This document shows positions 36,546 through 46,015 of a DNA stretch of 64,000 bases, piece by piece (within the stretch, counting starts at the first letter, position 1; the number at the start of each line of letters is the position of its first letter). The notes under the pieces were generated by a model. That model made no database searches, had not been told where the DNA came from, and worked only from the letters and a program-made list of their open reading frames with translations. The position numbers were made by a program, and so were the translations under genes. This DNA comes from Gallalistipes aquisgranensis (GTDB lineage: Bacteria; Bacteroidota; Bacteroidia; Bacteroidales; Rikenellaceae), in assembly GCF_014982715.1 (NCBI RefSeq), contig NZ_JADCJY010000001.1, forward strand, positions 1,860,001 through 1,924,000, read 5' to 3'.

Positions 36546-37817
36546 ATGTTAACGCTAAAACAGATCCGGGACGACGAAGCCCATGCCATCGAGCGTCTGG
36601 CCGTCAAGGGCGTGGATGCGGCCCCGGTGATCCGGCGCATCGTCGCGCTGGACGACCGCCGCAAGGAGATACAGAAGGAACTCGACACCAAACTGGCCGA
36701 ACAGAACACCATAGCCAAGGAGATCGGCCGGCTTTTCGCGCAGGGCAAGCGCGAGGAAGCCGACGCGGCCAAAGAGAAGACCGCCCAGCTCAAGGCCGAC
36801 ACGAAAGTGCTGGACGAGGAGCTGAAGAAGACCGAAGAGGAACTCCGCACCCAGATCGTCACCCTGCCCAACTTCCCGGCCCGAATCGTGCCGGAAGGGA
36901 AAACGGCCGCCGACAACCTCGTGGTGAAGATCGTGGAGGAGATTCCCAAGCTGCCCGAAGGCGCCCTGCCCCACTGGGAGCTGGCCAAGAAATACGACAT
37001 CATCGACTTCGAACTGGGCGTGAAGCTCACCGGGGCCGGATTCCCCGTCTACAAGGGACAGGGAGCCGCCCTGCAGCGGGCGCTGATCACCTTTTTCCTC
37101 GACCGCAACACGGCGGCCGGCTACACGGAGGTGATGCCCCCGATCATGGTCAACGAGGCATCGGGGTTCGGCACAGGCCAGCTGCCCGACAAGGAGGGCC
37201 AGATGTACCACGCCGAGGTGGACAACTTCTACATGATCCCCACGGCCGAGGTGCCCGTTACCAACATCTACCGCGACGTGATCGTCAACGAGAGCGACTT
37301 CCCGATCAAACTGACCGCCTACACCCCCTGTTTCCGCCGCGAGGCCGGAAGCTACGGCAAGGACGTGCGCGGCCTGAACCGCCTGCACCAGTTCGACAAG
37401 GTGGAGATCGTGCGCATCGAGCACCCCGACCGTTCCTACCAGGCGCTGGACGAGATGGTGGCTCACGTGGAGAGTCTCGTGAAGGATCTGGGGCTGCCCT
37501 ACCGCATCCTGCGGCTGTGCGGCGGGGACATGAGTTTCACGTCGGCCCTCACCTACGACTTCGAGGTCTATTCCGAAGCGCAGGGACGGTGGCTGGAGGT
37601 GTCGTCCGTCTCCAACTTCGAGTCGTTCCAGGCCAACCGGCTGAAGCTGCGCTACCGCGGCGCCGACAAGAAGACGCACCTGGCCCACACCCTCAACGGC
37701 AGTTCGCTGGCCCTGCCCCGCATCGTGGCCGCCCTGCTGGAGAACAACCAGACGCCGGAAGGCATCCGCATCCCCGAAGTGCTGGTTCCCTACACACGGT
37801 TCGATATGATCAAATAG
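36546..37817 (+). CDS. serS: Seryl-tRNA synthetase
   Basis: Class II synthetase charging tRNA-Ser (and tRNA-Sec where present), 423 residues. The N-terminal domain forms the long antiparallel coiled-coil arm (about 30-105, rich in Lys/Glu/Ala) that grips the variable arm of tRNA-Ser. The core contains motif 2 in FRREAGSYGKDVRGLNRLHQFDKVE and motif 3 in NGSSLALPRIVAALLENNQ. It is alone on the plus strand, divergent from the glutaminyl cyclase operon and 92 bases before the ferredoxin gene, which has its own promoter. Confidence 0.98.
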   Translation: MLTLKQIRDDEAHAIERLAVKGVDAAPVIRRIVALDDRRKEIQKELDTKLAEQNTIAKEIGRLFAQGKREEADAAKEKTAQLKADTKVLDEELKKTEEELRTQIVTLPNFPARIVPEGKTAADNLVVKIVEEIPKLPEGALPHWELAKKYDIIDFELGVKLTGAGFPVYKGQGAALQRALITFFLDRNTAAGYTEVMPPIMVNEASGFGTGQLPDKEGQMYHAEVDNFYMIPTAEVPVTNIYRDVIVNESDFPIKLTAYTPCFRREAGSYGKDVRGLNRLHQFDKVEIVRIEHPDRSYQALDEMVAHVESLVKDLGLPYRILRLCGGDMSFTSALTYDFEVYSEAQGRWLEVSSVSNFESFQANRLKLRYRGADKKTHLAHTLNGSSLALPRIVAALLENNQTPEGIRIPEVLVPYTRFDMIK

Positions 37818-37837
37818 CAACTTTTAGGTAATTTTTA

Positions 37838-37868
37838 TTGAAAATTACAAAAAGTAGTGATATATTTG
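37838..37868 (+). promoter_or_regulatory. Consensus promoter of the ferredoxin gene
   Basis: TTG (37838-37840), 20 bases, TATATTTG (37861-37868), full match; the leader is about 35 bases. A match this good, in an A/T-rich stretch, suggests strong expression. Confidence 0.85.
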
Positions 37869-37897
37869 CCCCGAATAATCATTCACTACCATTTTAA

Positions 37898-38080
<183 letters not shown>

Positions 38081-38103
38081 GACATCGCGGCATCCGCCGC
38101 GCG

Positions 38104-38143
38104 AAGAGCGGCCGGTCCCATGAGGACCGGCCGCTCTTGTTTT
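38104..38143 (+). terminator. Strong terminator after the ferredoxin gene
   Basis: Perfect 15-bp G/C-rich stem (38104-38118 with 38124-38138), 5-base loop, followed by GTTTTG. The 220 bases from here to the stop of the minus-strand gene contain no other feature I can name. Confidence 0.9.
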
Positions 38144-38330
38144 GCGTTTCTATTCATTCCGCACAGAGAGACCCGCACCGGCACCTCCGCCTGGCATCGC
38201 CCGACAACCGCTGCCTCCCCGTCGCCGGCGAACAAGATGCCCGCCCGGCAAAAAGCCATGCGATCCGACAGGCCATCCCCGACCGGACCGATCGCCCCGC
38301 GCATATAACACTACGAAAACACGGGCCATT

Positions 38331-38364
38331 CCTGCCGTGCGGCTCCGTACCGCCACGCGGCAGG
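38331..38364 (-). terminator. Hairpin downstream of the cysteine desulfidase gene
   Basis: Imperfect stem just past the minus-strand stop: 7 bp (38331-38337 with 38358-38364) plus an inner 4 bp (38339-38342 with 38350-38353). It is followed on the minus strand by AATGGCCCGTGTTTTCG, a weak U-run. Confidence 0.45.
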
Positions 38365-38367
38365 TCA

Positions 38368-39666
38368 TCACTCCTTGTCCGTCATGATTTCGAGCACCAG
38401 ACGGTCAGTCTCCTGCATCCCGCGCGAACCGATCAGCGTCAGATTGCGGATACAGCGGTCGACATCCTCGTCGATGATTCCCTCGGCCGGAGTGACGCAC
38501 TTGCCTTCGATCGCCAGCATGGCCGACAGCACCGCGGTCGAAACCCCGCTGGTGAGTTTCAGCGCACAGCTGGGCTTGGCCCCGTCGCAGATCATACCCG
38601 TGAGGTTGGCGATCATGTTCTTTACCGCCCGCACCACTTCGGGATAACCGCCACCCATCAGATAGGTGATTCCGCAACTGGAACCGGTGGCGGCCACCAC
38701 ACAGCCGCACAGGGCCGAAAGCCTGCCCAGGCTCTGCTTGATGTAGATCACCGTGAGATGGCTCAGCACCAGTGCCCGGATCAGTTCCTCTTCCGCGGCC
38801 CCGCACTCGCGGGCATAGACCACCACGGGCACGGTGGCCGCAATCCCCTGGTTGCCGCTGCCCGAATTGCTCATCACGGGAATCGGCGCTCCGGCCATCC
38901 GCGCATCGCAGGCGGCGGACGTGTAGGAGAGGATATGCGAAAAGATGCTCTCGCCCATCACCCTCTCCTCCACCCGGCTGCGGAGGACCCGTCCCAGCTC
39001 ATGGCCGTAATGCCCCTCGAACGAACGCTCGGCCGCGGCCATGTTGAGGCGGCCGCTCTCCAGGATGAACCGTATCTCGTCCAGCGGGGCAGAGAGGGCG
39101 AAGTCGTACACCCGGCGCAGGTCGAGTTCAGGCGCCTGTGCGTCCTCTTCCCCGCCGGTTCCCGTCTCCAGATCGAGCAACACCTTCTCCCCGCAGGAGA
39201 GGTGGACGAACCGGGTATGCCCGCCGGCAATCACCGCCCGGGACTGCCCGTCCCTTCCCGTACAGAGCACCTCCACGTAGAGTTTCTCCGCGATCCCCTC
39301 CTTGAGGGCGATCCGGATCGCCCGGGCGTCGATCATCTCCCGCGCCCGCTCCACGGCCTGCGGCGTGGTATCCTTCAGCACCTCCAGCCCGTAGCCGGAC
39401 TTTCCGACCAGCGCCCCGAGAGCGACGGCCACCGGCAGCCCGATCATCCCCGTTCCGGGAATCCCCACCCCCATGGCATTTTTAAGCATGTTGGCACTCA
39501 GCAACACTTCGATCCGCGAAGGCACCTCCCCCAACACCTCCCTCGCCCGTGCCACGCACAGGGCCACGGCGGCGGGCTCGGTACATCCTATCGCAGGAAC
39601 CACTTCGCGCTTCATCAGGGCCACGATCCCGGCCCGCTCCCGGGCTGTCATATCCGATCCATTCAT
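38368..39666 (-). CDS. cyuA: CyuA/UPF0597-family L-cysteine desulfidase
   Basis: Iron-sulfur enzyme family (formerly YhaM/UPF0597, related to serine dehydratase alpha chains) that breaks L-cysteine into pyruvate, ammonia and sulfide. 432 residues, no signal. Conserved: VPAIGCTEPAAVALCVARA at the N-terminus (cluster Cys), NMLKNAMGVGIPGTGMIGLPVA, MSNSGSGNQGIAATVPVVVYA and the C-terminal SSCGITYLMGGGYPEV and MICDGAKPSCALKLTSGVSTAV cysteines. A transporter partner (CyuP) is absent here. It may supply sulfide or pyruvate during amino-acid fermentation; that role is inference. The gene symbol follows the E. coli family name. Confidence 0.87.
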   Translation of the reverse strand: MNGSDMTARERAGIVALMKREVVPAIGCTEPAAVALCVARAREVLGEVPSRIEVLLSANMLKNAMGVGIPGTGMIGLPVAVALGALVGKSGYGLEVLKDTTPQAVERAREMIDARAIRIALKEGIAEKLYVEVLCTGRDGQSRAVIAGGHTRFVHLSCGEKVLLDLETGTGGEEDAQAPELDLRRVYDFALSAPLDEIRFILESGRLNMAAAERSFEGHYGHELGRVLRSRVEERVMGESIFSHILSYTSAACDARMAGAPIPVMSNSGSGNQGIAATVPVVVYARECGAAEEELIRALVLSHLTVIYIKQSLGRLSALCGCVVAATGSSCGITYLMGGGYPEVVRAVKNMIANLTGMICDGAKPSCALKLTSGVSTAVLSAMLAIEGKCVTPAEGIIDEDVDRCIRNLTLIGSRGMQETDRLVLEIMTDKE

Positions 39667-40040
39667 ATTCAGGCGGTAAAGTAACGGAAAATTGGAAAAT
39701 ATATACTTCTTTTTTAAACAAACATCGTTTATTTTGTTATTTTCACTGGAAATCGGTTTCGGCCCCTCTGCAAATCGTCACCCCGGCACGACGATCCGGT
39801 GAAAATCCGTAAGCAAAATACCTACAATCGGTTAAATTTCAAAACAACGTCCCCAAAACAAGGTAAATGCGGTTGGAAAGATAGAAATTAGTCTATATAA
39901 TTGCAAAATAAAATTTTTTCGATTAACGCCAAAAGGCAGTGCGGAGAAAACGGATAAACGGATCGGGAAGAAGGCGTTACCGAACAAATGTCCCTCTTCT
40001 CTGCAGTCGAAACCAAACGAACACTAATACAAACAGACGT
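39667..40040. other. 374-base divergent intergenic region, cyuA / TonB receptor
   Basis: A/T-rich in contrast to its surroundings. It holds a consensus promoter for the TonB receptor (39873-39903) with a leader of about 130 bases. Nearer cyuA lies a foldable segment: 39740-39749 pairs with 39796-39805 (one G-U), enclosing 39774-39779 with 39790-39795. No ORF and no riboswitch class that I recognise. Confidence 0.5.
39873..39903 (+). promoter_or_regulatory. Promoter of the TonB receptor-DUF4876-DUF6850 operon
   Basis: TTG (39873-39875), 20 bases, TATAATTG (39896-39903), one mismatch to TAnnTTTG. The start of transcription near 39910 gives a leader of about 130 bases, long compared with other genes here, which leaves room for leader regulation. 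Confidence 0.7.
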
Positions 40041-42935
40041 ATGAGGAGAATCTTTACCAAAATCATCTCTTTGTCTCTGGCCCTGGTCGCATGTACCCTC
40101 TGGGATGCAGGTGCACAGAACAAAACGACGGTCTCCATTTCCGGTTCCGTCGTGACGAAAGAGTCGGGGAAGACGAAGACCCCGATACCCTATGCGGTCG
40201 TTTCGCTGCCCGAGATCGGCGTGGCCACCACGACCAACCTGCAGGGCGAATTCGAAATCAAGTCGCTCGCCCCCGGCACCTATAAGATTGAAATATCCTC
40301 GCTGGGATACGAAAAGATCAGCACGACGGTCGATGCCAAGGCAACCGTGACCAATCTGTCGTACGCCATGGTAGAAACCTCGTTCCGGCTGGACAACATC
40401 GTGGTATCGGCCCAGGAAAGCAAGGCGGGGGCCGCCACGGCCACCAAAATCTCGCGGGCGGCGATGGACCACCTGATGACCACGTCGCTGGCCGACATCA
40501 TGTCGCTGCTGCCGGGCGAGGCCGTCACGAGGCCCGACCTGACCTACAACCAAGCCACCGGCATCCGGGGCGGACAGAGTTTCGGCACGGCGATCATCAT
40601 GGACGGTTCGCCGCTCTCGAACAACGCCAACCTGCAGGTGCTGACCATGACCACGGGTTCCCAGCAGAACACGGCCCTCCCGGGAAGCACCGAGGACGAA
40701 TACGGAACCACCGTCTACCGGCAGAATACGCCCACTTCGGGATTCGACCTGCGGAACATCACCACGGACAACATCGAATCGGTCGAGGTGATCCGGGGCA
40801 TCGCCTCCGTGGAATACGGCGACATCACCTCGGGCGCCGTGATCGTCAACACCAAAGCGGGCCATTCGCCGCTGGCCATCAAGTTCAACACCAATCCGAA
40901 CGTCTACATGTTCTCGGCCACGCAGGGCTTCAACCTTTCGCCCAAAGCGGGAGGGGGCAGCATCAACTACGGAGCCGACTACACCTATAACGTGGCCGAC
41001 CCCACCCAGGGGTACGACTTCTACCAGCGGGTGACGGGCCGCGTGGGCTACACCAACACGCTGTTCGACGGCAAGTTCTACACCAATTCGGTGGTGAACT
41101 TCATCTACTCCAAGGACAAGGGCGAGCCCAACCCGGACGACGCCGACGATCTGGAGACCTTCAACGAACGCGACCTGGGCATCCGCTTCAACACGAACGG
41201 AACGCTGAACTTCAACAAGGGTTGGTTCAAGAACATCAAATACAACGCCTCGGTCAGCTACACCAACAAGAGGACCTACTACGAGGACGAACTCACCAAC
41301 GCCGACTATCCCTACTCCACGGCCATGACGGACGGAGCCACGATCTCCAGCATCCCCGGCCGGCACATCTACGACGAAGACGGTTCGGAGGTGACGAACT
41401 TCACGGATGCGGAAGCCGGCAAGAAGGCATGGGTTCTGCCCGGAAGCTACAAATCGCAGTACAACGTCTACGGCAAGGAGCTCAATACCTACGCCAAACT
41501 GCTGGCCACCTTCGCCGGCAAACTCGGCCCCACGAACCACCGCATCCTCATCGGCGGCGATTTCCGCAACTCGGGCAACCTGGGACAGGGACGGGTTTTC
41601 GATCCCGAATACCCGCCCTACCGCAACGTATCGTACCAGTTCGCCGGACACCGCGAACGCTCCTACAAGGACATTCCGTTCCTGAACCATCTGGGCGCCT
41701 TCGCGGAGGAGAGCTTCCGCTGGACGTTCGCCCGCCGGGAACTGAACATCGTGGCCGGCGTACGGTACGACCACGTAGTCGATTTCAAGGGGGGATGGTC
41801 TCCGCGTCTGAACGCATCGCTGGACATTCTGCCCGAACAGCACCTGAGCGTCCGGGGCGGTTACGGCATCACGATGAAGGCACCCTCGGTGGCCCTTCTC
41901 TCGCCCGACAATGCCTATTTCGACATGCTGAACTTCGACAACAGCAGCAGCTACTACGCCGAAGAGGCCCAGATGTACCAGCTCGTCACCACCCGCGTGT
42001 TCAACACCCACAATCCCGACCTGCAGATGGCGAAAGCCAAGAAATGGGAAGTGGGCCTCGACTTCCGGATCGGACAGGTGCGGGGCTATCTGACCTGGTA
42101 CCGCGACAAGTGCCTGAACGGCTACACGTTCGGCAGCACGCCGTCGAGTTTCAGGAGCGTGAAGTACGTGCAGTACGAAGAGGGCGACGTACCCGATGAC
42201 GGGACGACGCTGCCCCAGCCGGTGCTGGAGGCCAGCAACGACATCCTCGTGGAATACACCATGCCGACCAACAACTACGCCTACCAGACCGAGGGCATCG
42301 AGGCGGAGATCGACTTCGGCCGGATCGACGCCATCCGCACCTCCTTCTCGCTCAACGGAGCCTGGACACGCCATAAATCGTGGACGAACAACTATACGTT
42401 CTGGAACCGCACGACCGGCACCGACTACGCCACCTATCCCCACATGGGCGTCTTCGAACCGGGCAACGACGTGTCGCACCACGAGTCGATCATCACCAAC
42501 CTGCGCATCACGCACAACATTCCGAAGATCGGCTTCATCGTCACCCTGACCGCCAACGTGATCTGGAAGGACAACCTGTGGCACACCTACGGAAACGACT
42601 CGATTCCAGTCAAATACATCTCCAAATACGACGGACAGATGTATGACCTCGATCCTTCGAAACTGGGAGGGGCCGATCCCGAATTCAACGGGCTCGACCG
42701 GTACAACTACCTCAACGAACGCCGCCATCTGCGCGAACGGAACCGGCCGCCCCTGCTCTGCATGAACATCAACCTGACCAAGGAGATCGGGCAGTACCTG
42801 CGCGTGTCGTTCTTCGCCAACAACATGTTCCGCAACATGCCCTACTTCAAAAGCAACGTGGACATCGGCACCCGCGTACGGCGCAACCGGGACAAATTCT
42901 TCTTCGGCGTCGAACTGTCCGCATTAATCAAGTAA
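40041..42935 (+). CDS. TonB-dependent outer-membrane receptor
   Basis: Outer-membrane transporter of 964 residues; the start at 40041 (Met35 of the longest frame) gives a signal peptide ending in AGA before Gln. A carboxypeptidase-regulatory-like domain (about 30-115) and a plug domain (from about LDNIVVSAQESKAGAAT through ASVEYGDITSGAVIVNTKAG) precede the barrel, which ends in FFFGVELSALIK. It lacks the SusC-type length and has no SusD after it; instead DUF4876 and DUF6850 genes follow at 13 and 21 bases, a set I know recurs in Bacteroidota without a settled function. The substrate is unknown. Confidence 0.94.
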   Translation: MRRIFTKIISLSLALVACTLWDAGAQNKTTVSISGSVVTKESGKTKTPIPYAVVSLPEIGVATTTNLQGEFEIKSLAPGTYKIEISSLGYEKISTTVDAKATVTNLSYAMVETSFRLDNIVVSAQESKAGAATATKISRAAMDHLMTTSLADIMSLLPGEAVTRPDLTYNQATGIRGGQSFGTAIIMDGSPLSNNANLQVLTMTTGSQQNTALPGSTEDEYGTTVYRQNTPTSGFDLRNITTDNIESVEVIRGIASVEYGDITSGAVIVNTKAGHSPLAIKFNTNPNVYMFSATQGFNLSPKAGGGSINYGADYTYNVADPTQGYDFYQRVTGRVGYTNTLFDGKFYTNSVVNFIYSKDKGEPNPDDADDLETFNERDLGIRFNTNGTLNFNKGWFKNIKYNASVSYTNKRTYYEDELTNADYPYSTAMTDGATISSIPGRHIYDEDGSEVTNFTDAEAGKKAWVLPGSYKSQYNVYGKELNTYAKLLATFAGKLGPTNHRILIGGDFRNSGNLGQGRVFDPEYPPYRNVSYQFAGHRERSYKDIPFLNHLGAFAEESFRWTFARRELNIVAGVRYDHVVDFKGGWSPRLNASLDILPEQHLSVRGGYGITMKAPSVALLSPDNAYFDMLNFDNSSSYYAEEAQMYQLVTTRVFNTHNPDLQMAKAKKWEVGLDFRIGQVRGYLTWYRDKCLNGYTFGSTPSSFRSVKYVQYEEGDVPDDGTTLPQPVLEASNDILVEYTMPTNNYAYQTEGIEAEIDFGRIDAIRTSFSLNGAWTRHKSWTNNYTFWNRTTGTDYATYPHMGVFEPGNDVSHHESIITNLRITHNIPKIGFIVTLTANVIWKDNLWHTYGNDSIPVKYISKYDGQMYDLDPSKLGGADPEFNGLDRYNYLNERRHLRERNRPPLLCMNINLTKEIGQYLRVSFFANNMFRNMPYFKSNVDIGTRVRRNRDKFFFGVELSALIK

Positions 42936-42948
42936 ATCGCAGAAACCT

Positions 42949-44232
42949 ATGAAAAAAGCATATATCGCATTGCTCAGTCTCGCGCTTCCCGTTTCGGGTC
43001 TGGTGTCCTGTTCCGAAATGATGACCGAAGCCGGCGACGCGGAAATCGTGGAACCCATCACCGTCTCCTACAAAGTGAATGCCGTGACCGGATTCGTGGA
43101 CGCGGACGGCAAGGGCGAACCCGACCCGAACTTCCCGACCGAAGGGCTGAAAGCCACCTTCGTCAACTACGAGGAGAGCAGTTTCACCTCCGCCACGGTG
43201 GATGCCGACGGAATCGCCACGGCGACGCTCACCCCGGGCGTCTACACGATCAACGTGGCCGGTTCCGTGGAGAATGAAGGGGAAACCTATTACCTGAACG
43301 GGGCCGCCCAGAACATCTCGCTGACGAAAAACGTCTCGCGGGAAGAGGCCGCCGCCGGATCGACACTCAACCTGCGTCCGGCCAAAGTAGGCCCCCTCTG
43401 CATCAAGGAGGTCTACTACTGCGGCATTTCCCCCTACTACTTCCGCGACCAGACCTACGAAATCTACAACAACGGAGACGAAGTCTATTACCTCGACCAC
43501 CTCTGTTTCACGCAGCTCTATCCCGATCAGGCGACGGCCGTACTGCCGGCCTGGCCCGCATCGGAGGGAAAGGACAATTTCGTGTACGGCATCACGCTGT
43601 GGCAGTTCCCGGGCAACGGAACCGACTATCCGCTGGCGCCGGGCGAATCGGTGATCATCGTACAGGAATCCCGCGACCACAGGGAAAACAATCCCAACTC
43701 GTTCGACAACTCGATGGCCGAATGGGAGATGTGGGCCGGAGGAAAACCCGAACGGGACAATCCCAACGTACCCAACCTGCAATACGTATTCTGGGGAGGC
43801 TACATCAACACGTGGCAGTGGCTGACCTCCGTATCCGGAGCCGCATTCTGCCTCTACCAGCCCGGGCAGGCGCTGACGTTCGGGGACACCAACTACTGGA
43901 AGCTCGGGGAGACCACCCAGAAAGAGGTGAACGGCACTTACGAATGGGCCAAGATTCCGGCCGAAACGGTCATGGACGGCGTGGAGTTCCTTCCCTCGAT
44001 GTCCGACCTGAACATGAAGCGCATTCCCGGATTCGTGGATGCGGGCGGTTTCTCCGTGGGTGAGATCTACGTCGGGAAATCCGTCAGCCGGAAAAAGATC
44101 GGAGAGCGGCCCGACGGCACCCCCCTGTATCAGGACACGAACAACTCCACCGACGATTTCCAGATCAACGACCGGCCGGCCATCCGCCGCAACGGCGAGA
44201 AAGTTCCGAGCTGGAGTCCCAGCAATCACTAA
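42949..44232 (+). CDS. DUF4876-family lipoprotein
   Basis: Predicted surface or periplasmic lipoprotein of 427 residues: signal MKKAYIALLSLALPVS with lipobox GLVSC, then a Ser-Glu at +2/+3. An N-terminal beta-sandwich-like region (about 40-135, prealbumin-like) precedes the DUF4876 core from about residue 140 (KVGPLCIKEVYYCGI, IYNNGDEVYYLDHLCF, WQFPGNGTDYPLAPGESVII). DUF4876 proteins are usually encoded just after a TonB receptor, as here (13-base gap), and may act like SusD as a binding partner; that is inference. The DUF6850 gene follows by 21 bases. Confidence 0.88.
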   Translation: MKKAYIALLSLALPVSGLVSCSEMMTEAGDAEIVEPITVSYKVNAVTGFVDADGKGEPDPNFPTEGLKATFVNYEESSFTSATVDADGIATATLTPGVYTINVAGSVENEGETYYLNGAAQNISLTKNVSREEAAAGSTLNLRPAKVGPLCIKEVYYCGISPYYFRDQTYEIYNNGDEVYYLDHLCFTQLYPDQATAVLPAWPASEGKDNFVYGITLWQFPGNGTDYPLAPGESVIIVQESRDHRENNPNSFDNSMAEWEMWAGGKPERDNPNVPNLQYVFWGGYINTWQWLTSVSGAAFCLYQPGQALTFGDTNYWKLGETTQKEVNGTYEWAKIPAETVMDGVEFLPSMSDLNMKRIPGFVDAGGFSVGEIYVGKSVSRKKIGERPDGTPLYQDTNNSTDDFQINDRPAIRRNGEKVPSWSPSNH

Positions 44233-44253
44233 TCCCATTCAAGTTTGAACATT

Positions 44254-45870
44254 ATGACAAAACATATAAACCTCATGATCATCAGCTGCCTGCTGCTCGT
44301 ATCGGGCGCGGTTCCGGCACGGGCGCAGGAGACGGGCAGAACCCCCAACACAGCCGCTTCGATCGAACGGATCAAGACCCAGAACCTGTGGCTGTCCCAC
44401 ACCGGCAACGCCGCGGGAGCCTACATCGACGATGCCGCCTACTACGCCGATGCAGACCTCTACTTCACCCGCACGGACGGAACGTTCAAGCGGCCCCAGA
44501 GCGGCAAAATGAACACCGGATTCGGATTCAGCACCGACGGAGGGGGATTTCTCGGAAAGGACAAACGGTTCTACGCCTGGGGAGAATTCAACTACTCCCG
44601 CGACAAAATCCGAAACGCACAGTACAACGCCTCGCTGATCGACCCGTTCCGCGGAACGCCCTACTATATTGCGGACAAGGGGCTCAGCAACTGGATCAAC
44701 CAGAGTTTCGACATGAAGGTGAAAGCGGCGACCCCTCTCTACTGCGACGTGCTGTACCTCGGCTTCGAAGGGTCGTATGCCGTGGCCGACGGTGCCAAGC
44801 AGAAAGACCCCCGGCCCGAAATAGAAATGTCGCGGGTGGAGGTGAAACCGAGCCTGCTGCTGAAAATGAACCGCCACTCGATCGGCGCCGACTTCGATTA
44901 TTACAGCCGCCGGGAATACGGATACGCACGGACGGTAAACTCCCGTGTCAGCCAGACGATCTGGGTGATGGTGGCGCCCGGTTTCTTCCGTGAAATGGTG
45001 ACCGGACTGGGTTCCAACGCCCTGACCATGCGCGACTACAACGCCAACAACCTGGGCGGAGGCCTTCAGTACGGATTCTCGGGCCGCCAGGTGAAAATCG
45101 TCGTTTCGGGCAACTACGCCTACGAGGTGGAAGACGCGAAGACGGCCGAAAGCGCGGAGAGCAGCGACGAACGGCCGAAACTGATCGGCACCACCCGCCA
45201 GGACCGGTGGGATGCACAGGTCAACGCCCGGTTCGACAACGGCACGGGCCGCGACTCGTGGTACCTGAACCTGTCGTGGAGCCGGCAGGATATGGACGGC
45301 ATCGAATACCTCACCGAATTCGACAACAACCCCGACATCATGGATTACGTGGTGACGTTCAAGAACGTGCGGTCGAACTTCAAAGTCACCGACCTGAAAG
45401 GCGAACTGTCCTTCATGCGCAACGAAGAGGGCAACAGTTACAGTTGGACGGTGGGAGCCGGCGCCGCCTACCGGAAAATAGCCAATATCTACTACCTGCC
45501 GCGCAGCACGCAGGACGTGGAGAGCCTGACGCTGGAGGCCTATGCCCGGAAAAATTTCCGGACCGGGCAGAAAAGCCGGCTGCTGGCCGACCTGCACGGA
45601 GGGGCGAGCAAGAACCTCTCCTCGAAAATGGACTACAACGGCTACCAGGCCGACAACGAATGTTACAAGGATTTCACGCTGAAAGATTTCCGTTACCTGA
45701 GCACCAGCTACCTCAACGGCGGGGTGGCGGTGACCTACTCGCACACGGGTATCCTGAAAAACACGGCCTGCTACGCCGGGGCCGCATTCGACCTGTACCG
45801 GGCACACGGCAACCGAAGTCTGTTCAACAACCGGAGCTACCTTACCTTCAGGCTGGGCATGGCATTCTGA
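44254..45870 (+). CDS. DUF6850-family outer-membrane beta-barrel protein
   Basis: Protein of 538 residues; the start at ATG 44254 gives a signal peptide ending ARA before Gln. The rest is rich in alternating aromatic and polar strands (for example KRFYAWGEFNYSRDKI, DSWYLNLSWSRQDMDG) and ends in YLTFRLGMAF with a terminal Phe, typical of an outer-membrane barrel. It fits DUF6850, the usual third gene after TonB receptor and DUF4876. Its role is unknown; an auxiliary pore or receptor component is a guess. A hairpin terminator follows, separating it from the three protease-like genes. Confidence 0.83.
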   Translation: MTKHINLMIISCLLLVSGAVPARAQETGRTPNTAASIERIKTQNLWLSHTGNAAGAYIDDAAYYADADLYFTRTDGTFKRPQSGKMNTGFGFSTDGGGFLGKDKRFYAWGEFNYSRDKIRNAQYNASLIDPFRGTPYYIADKGLSNWINQSFDMKVKAATPLYCDVLYLGFEGSYAVADGAKQKDPRPEIEMSRVEVKPSLLLKMNRHSIGADFDYYSRREYGYARTVNSRVSQTIWVMVAPGFFREMVTGLGSNALTMRDYNANNLGGGLQYGFSGRQVKIVVSGNYAYEVEDAKTAESAESSDERPKLIGTTRQDRWDAQVNARFDNGTGRDSWYLNLSWSRQDMDGIEYLTEFDNNPDIMDYVVTFKNVRSNFKVTDLKGELSFMRNEEGNSYSWTVGAGAAYRKIANIYYLPRSTQDVESLTLEAYARKNFRTGQKSRLLADLHGGASKNLSSKMDYNGYQADNECYKDFTLKDFRYLSTSYLNGGVAVTYSHTGILKNTACYAGAAFDLYRAHGNRSLFNNRSYLTFRLGMAF

Positions 45871-45910
45871 CGCCCTCCGGGAGCGAACACCGGACAATCC
45901 CACAGGAAAC

Positions 45911-45939
45911 AGTGAGAGACGAACCCATCGTCTCTCACT
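45911..45939 (+). terminator. Terminator between DUF6850 and the first gingipain-like gene
   Basis: Perfect 12-bp stem (45911-45922 with 45928-45939), 5-base loop, followed by TTCCGCTTGTT. Just downstream, TTG (45946-45948) and TATTTG (45970-45975) form an imperfect promoter-like pair, so the next genes may be partly independent. Confidence 0.7.
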
Positions 45940-46015
45940 TTCCGCTTGTTAAGGAACATACTTCGCAACTATTTGTATGTTAAATATTTAACCAAACATA
46001 TCTAAAAACAGACAC

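Noticed and set aside
39888-42728. 946-residue minus-strand ORF opposite the TonB receptor
   Set aside because: Shadow frame; the plus strand holds a full receptor with signal peptide and promoter.
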